A stretch of DNA of 36,211 nt from DASZZX01 sp036260415 (GTDB lineage Bacteria; Actinomycetota; Nitriliruptoria; Nitriliruptorales; JAHWKO01), in the NCBI GenBank assembly GCA_036260415.1, contig DASZZX010000184.1, positions 1 to 36,211 of the forward strand, in the 5' to 3' direction. The notes under the pieces were generated by a model. The model did no database searches, was not told the origin of the DNA, and saw only the letters and a list, made by a program, of their open reading frames with translations. Shown here piece by piece: positions 32,999-36,211 of the stretch. The translations under genes and the position numbers were made by a program. Numbering within the stretch: position 1 is the first letter of the stretch; each line of letters starts with the position of its first letter.

Positions 32999-33939
32999 GG
33001 CTGCACCACGTGGATGCCGGCCACCGGTTGAGGCTGGGGAGCCAGAACGCGGGTTGCGCGCCTGTACGCGAGGAGCGCGAGGAGCCCGACTCCACGGGTG
33101 GCGGACACGACGACGAGCGCGAAGAACATCCCGAACACGACGTGCGCGGTGACCAACGCGCCGTAGGCCGCGGCGACGGCGAGCCCGAACGCGAACTGGG
33201 CGCCCGGGCGTATAGGTGTGGTCGCGGGATCTGTGACCATGTAGACGGTAAACAGCATGAACGCCAGCCCGGTCACGGGCAGGAACATGGCGACGAGCGG
33301 CGCCCCGAAGACCGCCCACCTGATCGCCGCCTGCACCAGGAAGCCCCCGACCCAGCCGGCGATCAGCGGCATCTTGCCGGTGAGCCTCCAGTTGAGCATC
33401 AACCCGGATGCCAACACTCCGAGGGGGACGATCCAGTCGAGGAGGCCGCTGACGTTCTCGGTGAAGTGGTAGGGGGGGACGATGCCCACACTTGGGAAGA
33501 GGATTAGCGTCGCGGCGATGCCGGTGTTGGACGGATTCAGGGCGTGGCGCCACCCCCCGCCGATCGGGACGCGGAACAGGTACTTGCTGCCGACCGCCAC
33601 CACCGCGGCGAACACGATCGGGGTGGTCCGCTGGTTGGGGTACAGCAGCATCGCGACCGCCAGCCCGGTAATCAGCGCCGGGAGGAGGAAGTCCACGAGC
33701 TGGGAGGGACCGCCCCGATACCGGACGGGTCGGGCCCGGGCTCCGGCATCGATGGTCTCGAGCAGGAGCTCGACGGCGCACGCGGTGGCGACGCTCGCGA
33801 CCGGGTGGGTCCAGGACTGCTCGAACCCGAGCACCGCGTGACCAACGATGGTGAATCCGCCGATCGACAGCCCGAACCGCCGCAGCGCTGCGAGACGCCG
33901 GTCGCCACCCGCGGACAGGTACAGGGCCACGGATCTCAT
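32995..33939 (-). CDS. unbU: Enediyne biosynthesis membrane protein UnbU (E5)
   Basis: This 314-residue integral membrane protein has around nine hydrophobic segments (for example FLLPALITGLAVAMLLYP, PLVAMFLPVTGLAFMLFTVY and FFALVVVSAT). It carries conserved polar stretches GGGWRHALNPSNTGIAATL, YHFTENVSGLLDW and YMVTDPATTPIRPG. It matches the UnbU/E5 component of the conserved enediyne cassette, which is distantly like RnfD/NqrB subunits; the TDPATTP segment resembles the flavin-attachment region of that superfamily. Exact role in warhead formation is unsettled; electron transfer or cofactor handling at the membrane is proposed from similarity. ATG 33939 overlaps the E4 stop (ATGA). Confidence 0.94.
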   Translation of the reverse strand: MRSVALYLSAGGDRRLAALRRFGLSIGGFTIVGHAVLGFEQSWTHPVASVATACAVELLLETIDAGARARPVRYRGGPSQLVDFLLPALITGLAVAMLLYPNQRTTPIVFAAVVAVGSKYLFRVPIGGGWRHALNPSNTGIAATLILFPSVGIVPPYHFTENVSGLLDWIVPLGVLASGLMLNWRLTGKMPLIAGWVGGFLVQAAIRWAVFGAPLVAMFLPVTGLAFMLFTVYMVTDPATTPIRPGAQFAFGLAVAAAYGALVTAHVVFGMFFALVVVSATRGVGLLALLAYRRATRVLAPQPQPVAGIHVVQP

Positions 33940-35876
33940 CGTTGCACCTCCCCTGTTGCTCCGAGCACGATGGTGTGCCAACCGGTGAGGGGTGGCAGCA
34001 CAAGTGTCCGGGGGACGCCGTCGCGGTTCCGGTACCGGATCTCGATCGACGTCGGTCGCAGCTCACCGAGTCCGACGTGGACTGCCGTGTCGCGCTGGCC
34101 CGAGTGCCCGTTGCCGCCGTCGACCTGCGCGACCAGGGTCGGTCCATCCGTGTGGACGCGGACGGTCGCCGAGAGCGCGGCGCGCCCAGTGATGCCCTCG
34201 CGGGTTCGGCCGGGCCGGACGTGGGTCCTGCCGTCCTCGCCGACGGGCAGGAGTAGATCGAAACCGACGAAGCCGCCGTCGTACGCACAGGTGTTGCGGG
34301 CGACGTGGGACGGCTCCCACTGATTGGCGATCACGACATCGAGACAGCCGTCGGCGTCGAAGTCGGCCACGCCGAGGCCTCTGCTGACGTGAATGCCGCC
34401 GAGGCCGATCACCCCCGCCACGTCGTAGAAGCGACCGTCCGAGGCGCGTTTGAACACCGCGTTCGGCTGGTGTCCGCTCAGGTCGTCTCCCGGGGCGAAC
34501 CGAGGCCACATCGCCGGGTCCCGGAGCAGGGTGTCGTTGCCCATCGCCAGCTCGTGCAGTTCGGGCCAGCGGTCGTTCTCGCCACGGACGAAGCCCGTGG
34601 TCTGCAGGATCTCCTCCTGTCCGGAGTTGTCGAGGTCCGCGAGCTTGACGTCCCACGACCACCCCGACCGTGAGGTGGCCAATTCCTCGCTCGCGTCGAC
34701 GTAAGGGGCGCGGCCGAATGCTTCCTGACCCGTCTGCCCCGTGTGCAGGAACAGGAAGTGGCTCTCGTGTAGCGACCAGTCCGCCGCGATGTTGCTCACC
34801 GCGATGTCGAACTTGCCGTCATCGTCGACGTCGGCGACGTCGGCCCCCATCCCCTTGAACGAGTCGCGGCCAAGGACCTTCGACGCGGGAGTCGCCGCGG
34901 TCCGCGTTCCCTCGAGAACCGCGAGCTCGACCCGTCCGGGTTCCGAGCGGTTGTGGAACAGACGGTCGGGGCCGAAGTCGTTCGCGACGTAGATCTCCGG
35001 CCGCAAGTCGCCGTCGAGGTCCGCGGCGGCCAAGGCGAGCGTCCAGCCGCGCGCCTCGTCCACCGTGAAGGCGTCGTTGACCGAACGGAAGCGGACGCCG
35101 GGGGTGCTTGAGGGCCCGGTGCCGTCCCAGAGCAGCAGGCGGTTGGCGCCCGCGTTGAACGCCCGGGACATCGAGTCCTGCATCTGCATGACTGGGTCCA
35201 CGTGCGCGGTCGCGTCGAGGACGCGAGCGTCGTCGGGGAAGTAGTTGCCGACGATCAGGTCGGCGTGACCGTCGCTGTTCACATCCGCGATGGTGACCGC
35301 GTTGGTGTTCCAGACCTCGTACGGATCGACGACCTCCGTTGCACGGAACCGCTCCGCCGTCGGCTCCCCGCCTGGGAGGCGCGCGAAGAGGACTGGGCTG
35401 CGTCCCCAGTAGTACACGAGGACGTCGTTCCAGCCATCCTCGGTCAGGTCCGCGAGGCGGCAGCCCATCGGCGCCATCGTCTCGTCGTACGGATGCGGCG
35501 CCGGTGAGAGCTGGAACGGTTCGAACGCGGCCGGCTCGCTGAGGGAGTGCACGAACGGGTGGAGCGCCCTCGCATCGGTGACACAGGCCTCGTCGGGGAG
35601 GCCGTCTCCGGAGAGATCGCCGACCGCGACGCCGGCGCCGACCGACGAGATCCAAGAGCGGATGTGGTGCAGCGCCGGCGCCACGGTGCGCACCGCATCC
35701 GTCGGGGTGTCGACACCCTCCGGGAAGGGGAGGGCCCGGACGTCGAAGGCGAGCGGACCGGCGAGGTCCCGGAGGTCGGCTGCGGCGAGTTGCGCGGGGT
35801 GGGTGACGCCCCACGACGCGGCGACAAGAGCGAGGGCTACAACCGAGGCGAAGCGCTGCTCGACCGCCTTCAGCAC
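33936..35876 (-). CDS. unbV: Enediyne biosynthesis protein UnbV (E4)
   Basis: This 646-residue CRTAC/ASPIC-type protein starts with a likely signal peptide or anchor (VVALALVAASWGVTHPA), so it is probably exported or membrane-bound. It contains repeated FG-GAP/VCBS-type calcium loops: DLSGDGLPD, DLTEDGWND, DVNSDGHAD, DLDGDLRPE, DVDDDGKFD, DLDNSGQEE and DFDADGCLD, consistent with a seven-blade beta-propeller. The C-terminus is the UnbV/ASPIC domain (GLGELRPTSIEIRYRNRDG). E4 is one of the conserved enediyne cassette proteins. Its biochemical role is not established; association with membrane-bound partners E3 and E5 is likely. GTG 35876 overlaps the E3 stop. Confidence 0.95.
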   Translation of the reverse strand: MLKAVEQRFASVVALALVAASWGVTHPAQLAAADLRDLAGPLAFDVRALPFPEGVDTPTDAVRTVAPALHHIRSWISSVGAGVAVGDLSGDGLPDEACVTDARALHPFVHSLSEPAAFEPFQLSPAPHPYDETMAPMGCRLADLTEDGWNDVLVYYWGRSPVLFARLPGGEPTAERFRATEVVDPYEVWNTNAVTIADVNSDGHADLIVGNYFPDDARVLDATAHVDPVMQMQDSMSRAFNAGANRLLLWDGTGPSSTPGVRFRSVNDAFTVDEARGWTLALAAADLDGDLRPEIYVANDFGPDRLFHNRSEPGRVELAVLEGTRTAATPASKVLGRDSFKGMGADVADVDDDGKFDIAVSNIAADWSLHESHFLFLHTGQTGQEAFGRAPYVDASEELATSRSGWSWDVKLADLDNSGQEEILQTTGFVRGENDRWPELHELAMGNDTLLRDPAMWPRFAPGDDLSGHQPNAVFKRASDGRFYDVAGVIGLGGIHVSRGLGVADFDADGCLDVVIANQWEPSHVARNTCAYDGGFVGFDLLLPVGEDGRTHVRPGRTREGITGRAALSATVRVHTDGPTLVAQVDGGNGHSGQRDTAVHVGLGELRPTSIEIRYRNRDGVPRTLVLPPLTGWHTIVLGATGEVQR

Positions 35877-36211
35877 GGCCCCGCCACCGGGAGGGCGTCA
35901 CGGATGAGCGAGCGCCAGCGTTCGTACGCGTCCACGGTCCCGTCCATGGCGACGGCGGCGAGCGCATGGTCGGTGAGGTCCGCCGCCTCGGTGAGTCCGC
36001 AGCCGGCCAGGACATCGACGGCCAGCTCGGTGGTCGCGTCACGGTGGCCGGCGGCGACGCGCGCCTTCGCGGCGAAGGTCGCGCCCTGGGCGAGATGCGG
36101 GCGGTGGGGGCCGGCGCAGTGCACGAGCGTGACCAGGTCATCCGCCGGGCGACCTCCCGCGTAGACGGCGGCCAGGCCGACCCCGCTCCAGAGGTCAGCG
36201 TGGCGGGCCGG
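35870..36211 (-). CDS. unbL: Enediyne biosynthesis protein UnbL (E3), partial
   Basis: This is the C-terminal 113 residues of a gene whose start lies beyond the right edge. The end of a DUF1702/UnbL protein is recognisable: DLWSGVGLAAVYAGG, CAGPHRPHLAQGATFAAKAR, and a closing Glu/Ala-rich helix region. Its stop TGA overlaps the E4 GTG start (overlap 35870-35876). DUF1702 proteins occur almost only in enediyne-type clusters as E3; the biochemical role is not settled. The cassette promoter must lie upstream of this gene, outside the window. Confidence 0.88.
   Translation of the reverse strand, partial: PARHADLWSGVGLAAVYAGGRPADDLVTLVHCAGPHRPHLAQGATFAAKARVAAGHRDATTELAVDVLAGCGLTEAADLTDHALAAVAMDGTVDAYERWRSLIRDALPVAGPC

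Noticed and set aside
32999..34288. Upstream extension of the pksE reading frame to 34288.
   Set aside because: The extension overlaps unbU and unbV and lacks synthase-like sequence. GTG 32998 gives the normal enediyne synthase N-terminus and overlaps the unbU stop.
1..36211. CRISPR arrays, tRNA, rRNA or riboswitches.
   Set aside because: No regularly spaced repeats, no tRNA-like cloverleaf and no conserved RNA element were seen on reading the window.

Overview
This is high-GC DNA with strong G/C bias at third codon positions, GTG starts and GGAG-type ribosome binding sites, so it comes from an actinobacterium. I cannot name the genus. From about 4.5 kb to the right edge, most of the window belongs to an enediyne polyketide biosynthetic cluster. 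The diagnostic part is at the right end on the minus strand: unbL/E3 (cut by the window edge), unbV/E4, unbU/E5, the iterative enediyne synthase pksE (KS-AT-ACP-KR-DH-PPTase, 1920 residues) and the E10 hotdog thioesterase. A flavin reductase follows. Every junction in this series overlaps, so the genes look translationally coupled.

Layout, left to right. 1-4.2 kb is mobile-element debris: an intact tyrosine recombinase, a second recombinase broken by two frameshifts, and a truncated ISL3-type transposase. 4.5-10.1 kb (minus) is an operon of an ABC1/UbiB-type kinase, an NTF2-like protein, a UvrA-like protein lacking the UvrB-binding domain, and a DUF4287/DUF5655 protein. 10.1-13.0 kb (minus) carries a three-domain SnoaL-like protein and a DyP-type peroxidase. 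13.0-15.1 kb (minus) carries two SnoaL-like proteins and an alpha/beta hydrolase. A small DUF1801 gene on the plus strand follows. 15.7-21.9 kb (minus) is an operon of a HEAT-repeat protein, a DUF6073-like protein, a tandem-SRPBCC/methyltransferase fusion, an HFCD flavoprotein and a P450. Then come an AraC-type regulator (plus), a stand-alone ketoreductase and a tandem-SRPBCC protein (minus), a two-domain SnoaL-like protein (plus), and the enediyne core.

Working model. PksE with E10 and E3-E5 makes the polyene precursor and warhead. The P450, DyP peroxidase, HFCD flavoprotein, flavin reductase, ketoreductase, methyltransferase, hydrolase and the many SnoaL/SRPBCC-fold proteins tailor it. The UvrA-like protein, and possibly the SRPBCC proteins (the fold of the CalC self-sacrifice protein), would protect the producer's DNA. 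No final product can be assigned from this window.

The least expected signal is a shared upstream element, CGGCAA-N6-AGAAG followed about 19-20 bases later by a TTAnCGTCG-like box. It lies 36-56 bases before the first gene of five separate transcription units, on both strands. It looks like a cluster-specific promoter/operator, and the AraC-type regulator is a candidate reader.
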